A stretch of 14,849 bases of DNA from Thermoplasmata archaeon (GTDB lineage: Archaea > Thermoplasmatota > Thermoplasmata > Thermoplasmatales > Thermoplasmataceae), in the NCBI GenBank assembly GCA_021797055.1, contig JAKAAI010000042.1, positions 1 through 14,849 on the forward strand, read 5' to 3'. Each line of letters starts with the position of its first letter. The first letter of the stretch is position 1. The notes below the pieces were generated by a model, which saw nothing but the letters and a program-made list of their open reading frames with translations, ran no database searches and was not told the DNA's origin. The translations under genes were made by a program, and so were the position numbers. Of this stretch, positions 6,255 to 13,763 are shown one piece after another.

Positions 6255-9200
6255 ATGAGAAAAGAGCTTCCAGTTACAACCATAGAAGTCATTTCTTTGT
6301 TTGTAATCTTATTTCTTTCTATCAGGTCTTACCTCCTGGGAAGTGGATTCTATGAATATGCGGATCAATACTGGTCCATATTACCCGGTATAAATAGCTT
6401 CGCATCATTTAATCCAGACGCTGGCTTTATTTTTACCAGAACAATCATTAGCTGGCCCGTTTATTTTTTTTTAAAATTTCCCAGTTTCACGGGGGAGAAA
6501 ATAACTATAATATACCTTATTGGTTTTTATCTTGCTTTAATATACATTTCAATAACTGTCATAAGGTCACTTTTAGAAAGGGCATTTCATTACCACTTGA
6601 ATAATTTGAGTAGGCTGCTCTTTTTCTATATTGCGTTTTTGTTTGTATTCTCAAATCTTGAAAGCCAGAACCTATTCGTTGATGGAGGCATGATCACTGA
6701 CAACATAATAATGGTGCTCATGGTGCTTTCCGTTTTCCTTATAGTATTAAATGTCCGATTATGGTTTCTTGAAGTAGCTTCTTTTATTTCTTTTACCATA
6801 CTTCTAGATCCAGATTATCTGTTAATGTTTCTGGTACTTGCCCTTGTGGTTACAATCTCTTCAAAAATCAATGGAGTGCCATTGAGGAGCTCAGTTCCTA
6901 AGCTTGCTGTGGCCATTTTCTTGACGATTCCCGTGCTGGAGTTTATAATATTTAACATAAATGTATCCACTGGAGCCTTTTTATTACATTCAACAGGCTT
7001 AAGAATTTTTTCTCCAGGTGATGCCATATTTTATTCACGGAATCTAAACCTCCTATCTGTTCTTTCACTTAACGGTCATAACTGGAGCACAATGGTCTTT
7101 ACTTCCCCTGATATCCTACTTCATCTATCAAAACTAGGGATTCTACCGGGAATCGGTGATCCAATAGACATTCTGGTGATTGGCAGCCCTATTTTTTACG
7201 CATGGTATATTTCGTTATTTCTCCCGCTCATTCTATCGATTTTAAATATATTCTATCCAAGAACCAGATCTTTGTTCTCAACTGGAATATTTTTAATGGT
7301 GGTGTCTGTAATTTTGGTTTTGTATGCCCATATACCACCTCTGTTAACATTATTTTCTTATTTGCCAGATATCCCCATTGCAGGGACCTATATTTCTACA
7401 GCATTATCTTTGCCTGCTCATTTTCTGATACTCGTATCCGTATCCTACGCTACACTTATTATACTATTCATTTTTAATCTTTTGTCACATACGCTGCCAA
7501 GCATAAGATTAGTCAAACACAGTCGCAAGGAAGCTTCAACGAAAGCTCTTCTTATGGAGATTCATTTGCCAGAGAGATTGTACGATAGCCATAACCAAAT
7601 GTCTAAAAAAATATCGGGCAAGCATGCTTTCATATCAATTCTTGTGATCCTCATACTCCTCTTTTCTGGTTGGCAGATTCTGGAAGGAAACTTTTTCCCT
7701 GCGAGAGATAATGCCTTTGGTCCAACGCTTCCAAATGGTCTGGTTAACTCAGCTCCTTTCAGTCCGAGGGTCATGTCGCAAGATCAGCTGACGGTTTATC
7801 ATTTCATTTATGATCAAAATGGTTCGTTCAGTATATATTGGCCGGCAATAGAGTGGCCTAGCGGTCAAGGATGGGTCTCCCCGAAGCCTCAGGCGTCACT
7901 TCCTTACATTGGTGATTTGATTAAGGATAATCTTACCAATGATACATACTACTATCTCAGATCAAACGATGTGAGGTACGTGGTCATTCAAAACAACAGC
8001 GACATAGGATTTACATCGTCCTACCCAAATCTGCTAGAAGAGAAATTTGGTCTCTCATCATACAGATCTGTTCTAAACTTCTTCGATGCTGATCCGAATT
8101 TTCATATGATACTTGGCTTCCCAGGCATTGCAGTTTATTCGGTAAACACCAGCGATGGTATTCAGTCATATATTCCTTTGAGTGTTAACCCCGATGGAGG
8201 CTATAGTAGTTTTTATGATCTATTTGGCTCAATGGGAATGAATGCAGTTATTTTCAATAATCAGAAGTACACTTCCGCTGGAATCTCCAAATACAATGCC
8301 AACATAGATGTAATCCCACCCAACGACATAAGTAAGCCCAGTGAAATTAAAACATTTCTTTATAATGGAACTTATTCAGAAAATGTATTGGAAAATAAAT
8401 TCAATAAATCGAATTATACCTTTACCAACTGGGGCAGTAACTATTCCAGCTTTTTGCTTAACGGGTCAAAAATAGCGATAGAAGGGCAAAACTCTTCCAT
8501 CTCTTCAATTTCATATAATGGAAACATTGTCTCCCACCCAGGAGGTTTTGCTGTTGGTGCAAACAAAAAATATAGCATCACGGTCAGCTTTACTGCATCA
8601 AGCATAAGGAATGTTTCATATCTCAGCATTTCCTGGTTTTACTTCGCAAATGGAACTGGAAATGAACCTAATTCAATTCAGCTAAACGGAACTACGGGAT
8701 ATAAGCAGGCAGAATTCTCGTTTAATTCAGGCTTCGGTAATGCCATAGGTGCAAGAATTATGGTTGTAGGGAATAACTATTCCATAACTATTCAGAATCT
8801 CAGCTATGGGCTTACGGTTTACCAAGTGAACGGAGAAATGCCCTTCGGCGAAACGGCAGTTCTGTCGGGAGAAAACAACTTTTTAGTAAATAGCAGGTAT
8901 AACTACGCATACCTACTTCTAAATGGTACAGGTGAGGTCAGTGACCAGAATTATACATCTTATGATTTTGGATGGTATACAGCCAGAATTTCAGGAGATA
9001 TAGAATTGAAAGGAAATTACCAGATCGCTGCAGTAATTCTAACCAGATTCCCGCTGGAATCCTATGAAATAACCGGTTACCTTATGGATCAATATGTTCC
9101 GTATCTCATACTCAAGAACAGCACAAAAAATGTTTTCCCCGTTGAAACTGTGAATAGAATGGCATTTTATCACGGCAGCCAAATAGACTCATCACATTAT

Positions 9201-9305
9201 ATGTACTATGATGAATCTCTAATGGGCCTTTCTTATGTCTTATGTGTGGCAGAGATCCTTTCTTTGCTTTTGATTCCGAATATTCTCCGGAGAATGAGGC
9301 GATAA
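6255..9305 (+). CDS. Large polytopic membrane protein, GT-C-like, sequon-rich ectodomain
   Basis: 1016 residues. About ten to twelve hydrophobic helices occupy 9-475 (for example 9-28, 83-104, 119-134, 150-167, 186-202, 216-234, 311-333, 340-358, 387-410, 457-474). A large hydrophilic domain covers about 475-988 and a last helix 991-1010, followed by a basic RRMRR tail. The first outer loop carries GFYEYADQYW (31-40); an acidic residue in the first loop after helix 1 is the general pattern of GT-C glycosyltransferases, which use lipid-phosphate sugars outside the membrane. The ectodomain holds about 19 N-x-S/T sequons, and its part around 680-860 reads as beta-rich, like a carbohydrate-binding sandwich. 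Gene context fits a glycan role. The GT-C call is an inference; a transporter, polymerase or YfhO-like protein is possible. No AglB WWDYG motif was seen, so it is not the known oligosaccharyltransferase. It is visibly more A/T-rich than the 692-aa gene. Confidence 0.8.
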   Translation: MRKELPVTTIEVISLFVILFLSIRSYLLGSGFYEYADQYWSILPGINSFASFNPDAGFIFTRTIISWPVYFFLKFPSFTGEKITIIYLIGFYLALIYISITVIRSLLERAFHYHLNNLSRLLFFYIAFLFVFSNLESQNLFVDGGMITDNIIMVLMVLSVFLIVLNVRLWFLEVASFISFTILLDPDYLLMFLVLALVVTISSKINGVPLRSSVPKLAVAIFLTIPVLEFIIFNINVSTGAFLLHSTGLRIFSPGDAIFYSRNLNLLSVLSLNGHNWSTMVFTSPDILLHLSKLGILPGIGDPIDILVIGSPIFYAWYISLFLPLILSILNIFYPRTRSLFSTGIFLMVVSVILVLYAHIPPLLTLFSYLPDIPIAGTYISTALSLPAHFLILVSVSYATLIILFIFNLLSHTLPSIRLVKHSRKEASTKALLMEIHLPERLYDSHNQMSKKISGKHAFISILVILILLFSGWQILEGNFFPARDNAFGPTLPNGLVNSAPFSPRVMSQDQLTVYHFIYDQNGSFSIYWPAIEWPSGQGWVSPKPQASLPYIGDLIKDNLTNDTYYYLRSNDVRYVVIQNNSDIGFTSSYPNLLEEKFGLSSYRSVLNFFDADPNFHMILGFPGIAVYSVNTSDGIQSYIPLSVNPDGGYSSFYDLFGSMGMNAVIFNNQKYTSAGISKYNANIDVIPPNDISKPSEIKTFLYNGTYSENVLENKFNKSNYTFTNWGSNYSSFLLNGSKIAIEGQNSSISSISYNGNIVSHPGGFAVGANKKYSITVSFTASSIRNVSYLSISWFYFANGTGNEPNSIQLNGTTGYKQAEFSFNSGFGNAIGARIMVVGNNYSITIQNLSYGLTVYQVNGEMPFGETAVLSGENNFLVNSRYNYAYLLLNGTGEVSDQNYTSYDFGWYTARISGDIELKGNYQIAAVILTRFPLESYEITGYLMDQYVPYLILKNSTKNVFPVETVNRMAFYHGSQIDSSHYMYYDESLMGLSYVLCVAEILSLLLIPNILRRMRR

Positions 9306-9306
9306 A

Positions 9307-10146
9307 ATGACAAAGCTCACCATCCAGATATCTGTCATGCATGGAAAATACCTTGGGAAGATACTGTCTTCAATAGGCAAGGTTACCACTGGCGAAGTTG
9401 AGGTTATCGTAGTAAACTCCAGTGGACTAAATGAAGTTTCTAAGTTATGCCGTCTTTATGGGGCGTTGGAAATTAAGAAGAAATGCTCATTGCTTATGTC
9501 CCGTTACCTTGGGACAGTAAATGCTACAGGTGATTATATATTGATTCTGGATGAAACCAGACTGCCATCTGATGGATTAGTGGAATCCGTATTAAATTCG
9601 CCTCACGAAATGATAGCGTTTCCAGAGGTTCAGGTAGGTAATGGCTTCATAAATTGGCTCGATAGTTTGGATAAACGGATTACCTTTGAAAGGCAGAACT
9701 CATCGACTGGCATTCCTCTAGTTATACCTCGCCTTTATTCCACTCGTCTTCTAATGAGGGCATTTTCTCATATTCGATCTAAACTTTCCTCAGATATATT
9801 CAATAAGATCGTGGCAAAGGATGATAGGATTATTTTCTCTGAAGCCTCTATCATTGCAGGTAGCGAAGTTTTTCTATCTGAATTCAGTATCTTTCATTAC
9901 AATGACACAAACATTTTCAAGGAGTTTAGAAAATACTTTAGGTATGGCGCGACATCCAGTTATCTTATTGGCACGCCTTATGAGGGAATGTTGACTATGA
10001 TCGACAAGGTTCGAAAGATAAACAGAATTGCAGAAGTTCCAGTGCTTTTTCTTCATGGCTTTCGTGGGATTGCTTTTTCAGCTGGGCTATGCTTAGAAAG
10101 GTTAAGGTCACGTGCTAAGGAAGTGCCAATGAATGGATTTATTTGA
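9307..10146 (+). CDS. GT2-like glycosyltransferase, atypical
   Basis: 279 residues with a GT-A-like layout: a first strand (LTIQISV, 4-10), a second (VEVIVVNSSG, 31-40), and the family-2 helix and strand pattern SRYLGTVNATGDYILILDE (65-83), corresponding to the usual ARN.G...A.GDYI.FLD segment. The metal-binding D-x-D is replaced by LDET (81-84), leaving D82 and E83. A hydrophobic stretch near the C-terminus (about 252-268) may touch the membrane. The ATG follows the stop of the membrane protein gene by one base, with a weak GAGG Shine-Dalgarno at 9296-9299, and its 3' end overlaps the next gene by 14 nt, so the three are one operon. It probably adds a sugar to a lipid-linked or nascent glycan. 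The absence of the classic first-strand motif (SVIIPTYN) makes it a divergent or possibly low-activity member. Confidence 0.7.
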   Translation: MTKLTIQISVMHGKYLGKILSSIGKVTTGEVEVIVVNSSGLNEVSKLCRLYGALEIKKKCSLLMSRYLGTVNATGDYILILDETRLPSDGLVESVLNSPHEMIAFPEVQVGNGFINWLDSLDKRITFERQNSSTGIPLVIPRLYSTRLLMRAFSHIRSKLSSDIFNKIVAKDDRIIFSEASIIAGSEVFLSEFSIFHYNDTNIFKEFRKYFRYGATSSYLIGTPYEGMLTMIDKVRKINRIAEVPVLFLHGFRGIAFSAGLCLERLRSRAKEVPMNGFI

Positions 10147-11203
10147 ATCATTGGCCATTTGGACCTCAGACTTTTACTTTACTGGTCACGGCAGGTATGC
10201 AGAGACCTTGATGAGGGCGTTTCCCAATTCTCATCATGTGTATTATCAATCCGGAGACTTTGATATTGTTTCACCTTATCCTAATGCTTCCATCGTAAGG
10301 CCCACTATCAGTAGAAGCCTGCCCTTATCAGCGGAAAAATTCATTAATAGAATGATGCAGCCGATGGTAACAAGAAAATTCATTCAGAAACATGATGTTA
10401 ACCTCATACATTACACAAGTCAGCATGATTCACCAGTATTTGATCCGAACATAAAGGAGGTTGTAACTATCCATGATATTACCGCAATTAAGAGCGATAG
10501 TCATCAATTCAGAGACAGAATCTATAACAAGCAGATATCCTGGAACATAAGAAAAGCACTTGAGCTAGAAGACATCGTGACTGATTCTAGTGTAACAGCA
10601 GACGAGATTCGCGGTCTTGGGTACACTGGGAGGTTGCACATTATTCACATCTGTACAAATCCAGTTTTCCAGTTTACCAGCGATAAAGTAAATGTTCGAA
10701 AATCTCTTGGTCTGCCCCTGGATAAGAATATCATTTTATCGGTGTCTTCTTCGTCCGCCAGAAAAAATTTGTCTGTGGTAAAAAAGACTCTTGAGACCCT
10801 GGGAGATAATTACGTTCTCGTCAGGGTTGGTGATAGTGTGGGGTTGAAGTCGGAGATCACCTTTAAAAATGTTGACGATTTGAAGCTTAGAGATATATAC
10901 TCATCTGCAGACGTATTGCTTTTTCCTTCTACTGAGGAAGGTTTTGGAATTCCAATGATAGAAGCTATGGCCTCTGGCTTGCCCGTTGTAGCTTCTAATA
11001 TCCCAATAACCAAGGAGATCCTGAAAGATGCTGGAATATTCGTATCTTCTTATGATCCTTCTGAGTATACGGAAGCTATTATTGAATCTTTAAACAAAAA
11101 GGAGTTTTATGCAAGAAAATCCTTAGAAAGATCTGAACAATTTTCCTTTGAAAAATTTCGGGAGAATTTTCATAGCTTTTATGTTAATATGTTAAATTTT
11201 TAG
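10133..11203 (+). CDS. GT4-family glycosyltransferase
   Basis: 356 residues with a GT-B fold. The N-terminal loop TGHGRYAETLMRA (17-29) matches the G.GRY motif of mannosyltransferase-like GT4 enzymes. VTIHDITAIK is the middle-strand motif with conserved histidine, SVSSSSARKNL the donor-domain strand with basic residues, and TEEGFGIPMIEAMASGLPVVAS (from about residue 267) the EX7E donor-binding motif (E269 to E277). The ATG at 10133 overlaps the preceding gene by 14 nt, which implies translational coupling; a GGAAG stretch lies about 10 nt upstream. The gene is complete, with its stop TAG at 11201-11203, about 30 bp before an IS21 fragment. Donor and acceptor are not readable; mannose or a mannose-derived sugar would suit the gmd context. 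Confidence 0.88.
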   Translation: MDLFESLAIWTSDFYFTGHGRYAETLMRAFPNSHHVYYQSGDFDIVSPYPNASIVRPTISRSLPLSAEKFINRMMQPMVTRKFIQKHDVNLIHYTSQHDSPVFDPNIKEVVTIHDITAIKSDSHQFRDRIYNKQISWNIRKALELEDIVTDSSVTADEIRGLGYTGRLHIIHICTNPVFQFTSDKVNVRKSLGLPLDKNIILSVSSSSARKNLSVVKKTLETLGDNYVLVRVGDSVGLKSEITFKNVDDLKLRDIYSSADVLLFPSTEEGFGIPMIEAMASGLPVVASNIPITKEILKDAGIFVSSYDPSEYTEAIIESLNKKEFYARKSLERSEQFSFEKFRENFHSFYVNMLNF

Positions 11204-11233
11204 GAGGATATTTCTGAATATGAATGTTGATAG

Positions 11234-11461
11234 TATCCTGACATCCGAAAGGTTGTGGTCATCTATGAGTGCCCTGATCTTCTCCCTGTATGGATCAAGC
11301 TTTGAACCCCTCTTCCTTTTCCTGTGATCCGCCAGTCTGGTTGTCCTCAGCAGTTTACTGACTGTGCTCCTTGATATGCCAAGGTCGCCTGCGATCTCCC
11401 TGTTGCTCATTCCCCTATCCTTCATGTCCCTGATCATTCTCCACACCTCCATCTGGTACAA
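11234..11461 (-). pseudogene. istA: istA transposase fragment (IS21 family)
   Basis: Only the N-terminal 73-76 codons remain. They encode the helix-turn-helix of IstA (MSNREIAGDLGISRSTVSKL) and the segment RKRGSKLDPYREKIRALI that joins the HTH to the catalytic region in IS21 transposases. The DDE domain is absent. The frame runs on for 13 non-homologous codons into the 3' end of the GT4 gene before stopping at 11192, so the apparent 89-residue product is chimeric. The start is TTG at 11461 or, more likely, ATG at 11452. Confidence 0.8.
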
Positions 11462-11487
11462 TTCAGACCCTCTCCCACATAAGGAAA

Positions 11488-11557
11488 TGGATCAGAATTA
11501 AACCGGCGATCTGGATCACTTTTATTCCGGCGAAAATGCACAAAAATCAACCGGCGA
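11488..11557. repeat. IS21 terminal repeats, three units at 24-bp period
   Basis: CCGGCGA occurs at 11503, 11527 and 11551, exactly 24 bp apart. TGGATCA precedes two of them at the same phase (11488 and 11512), and the third unit has a weaker match. Multiple repeats at the ends are characteristic of IS21 elements and serve as transposase binding sites. Confidence 0.8.
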
Positions 11558-11724
11558 ATACAGATGAGAGGATAGTGGCATAAAACTGCATTGTCCTAGT
11601 CAATCAGATAAGGCAAAGATCAAAGAGGGAAATAATGGATATCGTTGTTTCACGTAAGTTTGGACACCTTACAATAGCTATGAAATCAATTTTCTTTATG
11701 TACCCTGCAGTTTACTGCATTAGT

Positions 11725-12735
11725 TTATATCTCCTTGATCTTCTCGAATCTCCTTGATCTTCTCGAATCTCTTATTCTGCGTACATAGTTCGGAAAAAAC
11801 CTGGCAAGTACTGCTGCAAATAGCAACATAATATAAAATTTTGATGGTCTCGTCAAAGCAATCGAAAAAAACCTCAATTGTTCAGAAAAACTAGGCTTCA
11901 AATCCAATTGGCCAGAAATATAGGCCCCCATTTTGGACTCTAGTACATAACTGAAAAAAATTTTCCTGACTAATGGGGAACGCATCGCTTCATAAGCAAT
12001 TAGTCTGCTGCGATAGAATTTGAGAGAAGTATCCAGAATTTTCTGAGGAGGTGTGTTTCCAATACTGTTTGTTTCAGAGTTATGTACTCTATAAAAAGTC
12101 GTCTTTTCAGCATCGAAATAGAATGGCATGTTAGTCTGCATCAGTAAGAAGAAAATAATGCTGTCCTGGGAGGTTTCAATTTCATTTATGATGTTCACAT
12201 AAGGGATTAAGCTACTCCTCTTTACTGCTATGCTCGACATGTTAAAATCCACTCTGTGTCTCAAAATATTGCGAAATCCACGAATCGGATACCAGAGAAA
12301 GGACCTGGACGTCTGCACGTCAAACGGGCTTATATATTCTAATATAGATCTGGAGTTTTCATCTATCAATTTTGTATTATTATGATAATAAACGAACTTG
12401 TATTTTTTAAACGCTTGAAGCACCCGCTCAAGCTTGTCATCCCTGAATTTATCATCATCATCGATAAATATTACAACATCACCACGACACGATTCTAAGC
12501 CAGATGCTATGGTTTGGCCAATTTTACCATCACAAAACACCTCCTTTATGTTATTCTGATAGCAAAAAGCTGAGAAGTTATCATCCCGAAAGCCTGCCAC
12601 ACATACAATCTCATAATCGCTCTTAGGGACGGTTTGATTCAGGACTGACTCAATGGCCTCCATAATGAATTCCTTTCTCTTATAGACCATTACTAGTACA
12701 GATAGCAGGGGGGGTTTATCACTTGGCGTTTTCAT
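11725..12735 (-). CDS. GT2-family glycosyltransferase
   Basis: 336 residues. The GT-A domain starts with LLSVLVMVYKRKEFIMEAIESVLNQ (9-33), the family-2 first strand and helix, followed by YEIVCVAG, then RGDVVIFIDDDDKF with the D-x-D metal site (D117-D120 region). A hydrophobic segment near 300-315 (IMLLFAAVLARFF) and a strongly basic tail suggest the C-terminus sits on the membrane. It transfers a sugar from a nucleotide donor with inversion; donor unknown. The ATG at 12735 overlaps the stop of the upstream glycosyltransferase remnant as ATGA, so translation was coupled. The last codons are encoded by a 19-bp tandem duplication that changes the C-terminal frame but keeps the length. The protein appears intact and functional, though it may have lost its original promoter. 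Confidence 0.87.
   Translation of the reverse strand: MKTPSDKPPLLSVLVMVYKRKEFIMEAIESVLNQTVPKSDYEIVCVAGFRDDNFSAFCYQNNIKEVFCDGKIGQTIASGLESCRGDVVIFIDDDDKFRDDKLERVLQAFKKYKFVYYHNNTKLIDENSRSILEYISPFDVQTSRSFLWYPIRGFRNILRHRVDFNMSSIAVKRSSLIPYVNIINEIETSQDSIIFFLLMQTNMPFYFDAEKTTFYRVHNSETNSIGNTPPQKILDTSLKFYRSRLIAYEAMRSPLVRKIFFSYVLESKMGAYISGQLDLKPSFSEQLRFFSIALTRPSKFYIMLLFAAVLARFFPNYVRRIRDSRRSRRFEKIKEI
11729..11766. repeat. 19-bp perfect tandem duplication in the GT2 3' end
   Basis: ATCTCCTTGATCTTCTCGA occurs twice in direct succession, followed by a partial third match (ATCTC). Because 19 is not a multiple of three, the duplication shifts the frame of the last codons of the GT2 gene. With one copy the tail would read RRYKLMQ, with two it reads RRFEKIKEI. 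Confidence 0.9.
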
Positions 12736-13175
12736 CCAGATCGCCCCTTCAAAATTTTGGTCGTTTCAATCGTTTCCCATGTATCAGAATCATAAACTTT
12801 AGCGCTCTTTATTATTGTCCATCTAATAATAAAAATGAATGGAACAAAAATAGAAGCAAAATGATCAGAAGGAAGTGAACAAATAATAATTCTGATAGGT
12901 TGAAAAGAGTGTATTTTTTTCACGTTCCGTTTAGGGCTTCCGGATTCTTGACCGTCTCTATCCACAGTAGAATGCCATTCATTGAAAGCTTTAACTCTCC
13001 CGTACACTCTTCTGGTGCTATTAACGTAATCCAATAACGTTCCGGGAAGTGTAAAATAACTGATGGAGATCCTATCTATTGTATGGGAAAGGTTGTAAAC
13101 CACTGCTTTCGAAAGTATAAACGTTTCCTCATTGATAAGTGTGATGGTATGCTTAAGAGCCCGGGATAAAGGGAA
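12732..13175 (-). pseudogene. 5'-truncated GT2-type glycosyltransferase
   Basis: The frame is open from just after a TAA at 13176 to the stop at 12732, and family-like sequence extends upstream of the first usable start (GTG at 13103, 123 codons). The sequence reads NEETFILSKAVVYN, then TLPGTLLDYVNSTRRVYGR, then a hydrophobic segment (IFVPFIFIIRW) and DSDTWETIETTK. These match in order the catalytic acidic pair, the T-L-x-D-Y-x-x-x-R-R-x-x-x-G acceptor segment, the membrane-associated tail and the W-x-x-x-x-T-T-K end of archaeal GT2 enzymes. The GT-A strand, the D-x-D and any N-terminal membrane helix are gone, so it cannot be active. Its stop overlaps the ATG of the next gene. Truncation probably followed IS activity, as transposon debris begins about 150 bp upstream. 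Confidence 0.65.
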
Positions 13176-13197
13176 TTAACATCCATCCATTGTTATT

Positions 13198-13231
13198 GTG
13201 GGATCACCGTTTAAGGAGGCGATGATCCCAC
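13198..13231. repeat. 9-bp inverted repeat with 16-nt loop
   Basis: GTGGGATCA (13198-13206) and TGATCCCAC (13223-13231) are perfect reverse complements. The dyad lies between the truncated glycosyltransferase and the IS1182-like fragment. It could be an IS end, a transcription terminator lacking a clear T-run, or an operator. The loop contains GGAGG. Confidence 0.6.
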
Positions 13232-13326
13232 GTATGCAGGAATGAGACTGTGTGAAAATTCTGGATAGAATATTTTGGCGCTTTTCGGGCCATAAGTTTA
13301 TTCATGAGGCAGTATTATACTGTGTG

Positions 13327-13523
13327 ATGAGTAGATCATATGTTTCAGGTACGGGCAGGAGACAGCTATTACTTCTTCCAGACATGATTGATGACTATGT
13401 AGGAGATGACAATCCTGCAAGATTTATCGGCACTTTCGTTGACAGCATTGATCTTCATGATCTGGGGTTCAAGTATTCTGTTCTGAAGAATGGTGCTGGA
13501 AGACCTTCGTACGATCCACAGGG
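13327..13523 (+). pseudogene. IS1182-like transposase, N-terminal fragment
   Basis: About 66 codons match the N-terminus of IS1182-type transposases: a QLLLLP segment, a D-N-P-A-R-F-I-x-x-F-V-D-S-I-D-L stretch followed by LGF, and GRPSYDP, after which these proteins normally continue with a long hydrophobic helix and the DDE domain. Here the frame leaves homology right after YDP and meets a TGA at 13528-13530, where the leader of an IS3-type element begins. An in-frame upstream extension to 13252 is open, but the family match starts near the ATG at 13327. Non-functional. Confidence 0.75.
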
Positions 13524-13524
13524 T

Positions 13525-13648
13525 ATGTGAAACGTTTCTCGTATCTCTGGCCATTTTCGAAAATTAATTAAGAGACACTTGGTTCATTTGCCTCATAAAT
13601 GACAGAAAGGAAGGTGTACAGACCGGAAGAGAAGATGAGGATCGTGAT
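13525..13648 (+). mobile_element. Remnant of an IS3-family element (first copy)
   Basis: This stretch parallels the leader of the downstream IS3 copy: TGTGAAA, then ATCTCTGG, then an AAATTAATTA box, then an ATG 73 bp from TGTGAAA (72 bp in the other copy). The ATG at 13599 opens MTERKVYRPEEKMRIVID, clearly related to the orfA start of the second copy (EEKLKIVLE). After 18 codons it is cut by the left end of the second element. Its own left terminus is missing, and it abuts the IS1182 fragment directly. Confidence 0.7.
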
Positions 13649-13763
13649 TGATCTGCCCCCCTTAATTTTGGACAGATATTCCGTATTCCAGTGTGAAATG
13701 TTTCACGCATCTCTGGACAAAATACGAAATTAATTATGATCCATGTTGCTTTATGCCTTATAT

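Larger units (their letters stand above)
11234..11562 (-). mobile_element. IS21-family element, left-end fragment
   Basis: A truncated IS21-family insertion sequence. Reading on the minus strand, it begins at 11562 with a TG dinucleotide (TGTATTCGCCGG), passes through three repeats at 24-bp spacing, and enters istA, which is lost after about 76 codons near 11234. The rest of istA, istB and the right end are missing. It lies between the convergent GT4 (ends 11203) and GT2 (ends 11725) genes, so the truncation disrupts neither. Confidence 0.75.

Noticed and set aside
6815..8629. Minus-strand and alternate-frame open frames inside the 1016-aa gene
   Set aside because: Chance frames within a long, well-supported membrane protein gene; their sequence has no domain.
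11640..11720. Another IS3 end (TTTGGACA at about 11662) and a weak hairpin TGCAG/CTGCA at 11706-11719
   Set aside because: The TGGACA match lacks the TGATC...CCC part, and the 5-bp stem is too short to call; either could be chance.
13252..13326. N-terminal extension of the IS1182-like fragment to 13252
   Set aside because: The in-frame extension has no family-like sequence; the match begins close to the ATG at 13327.
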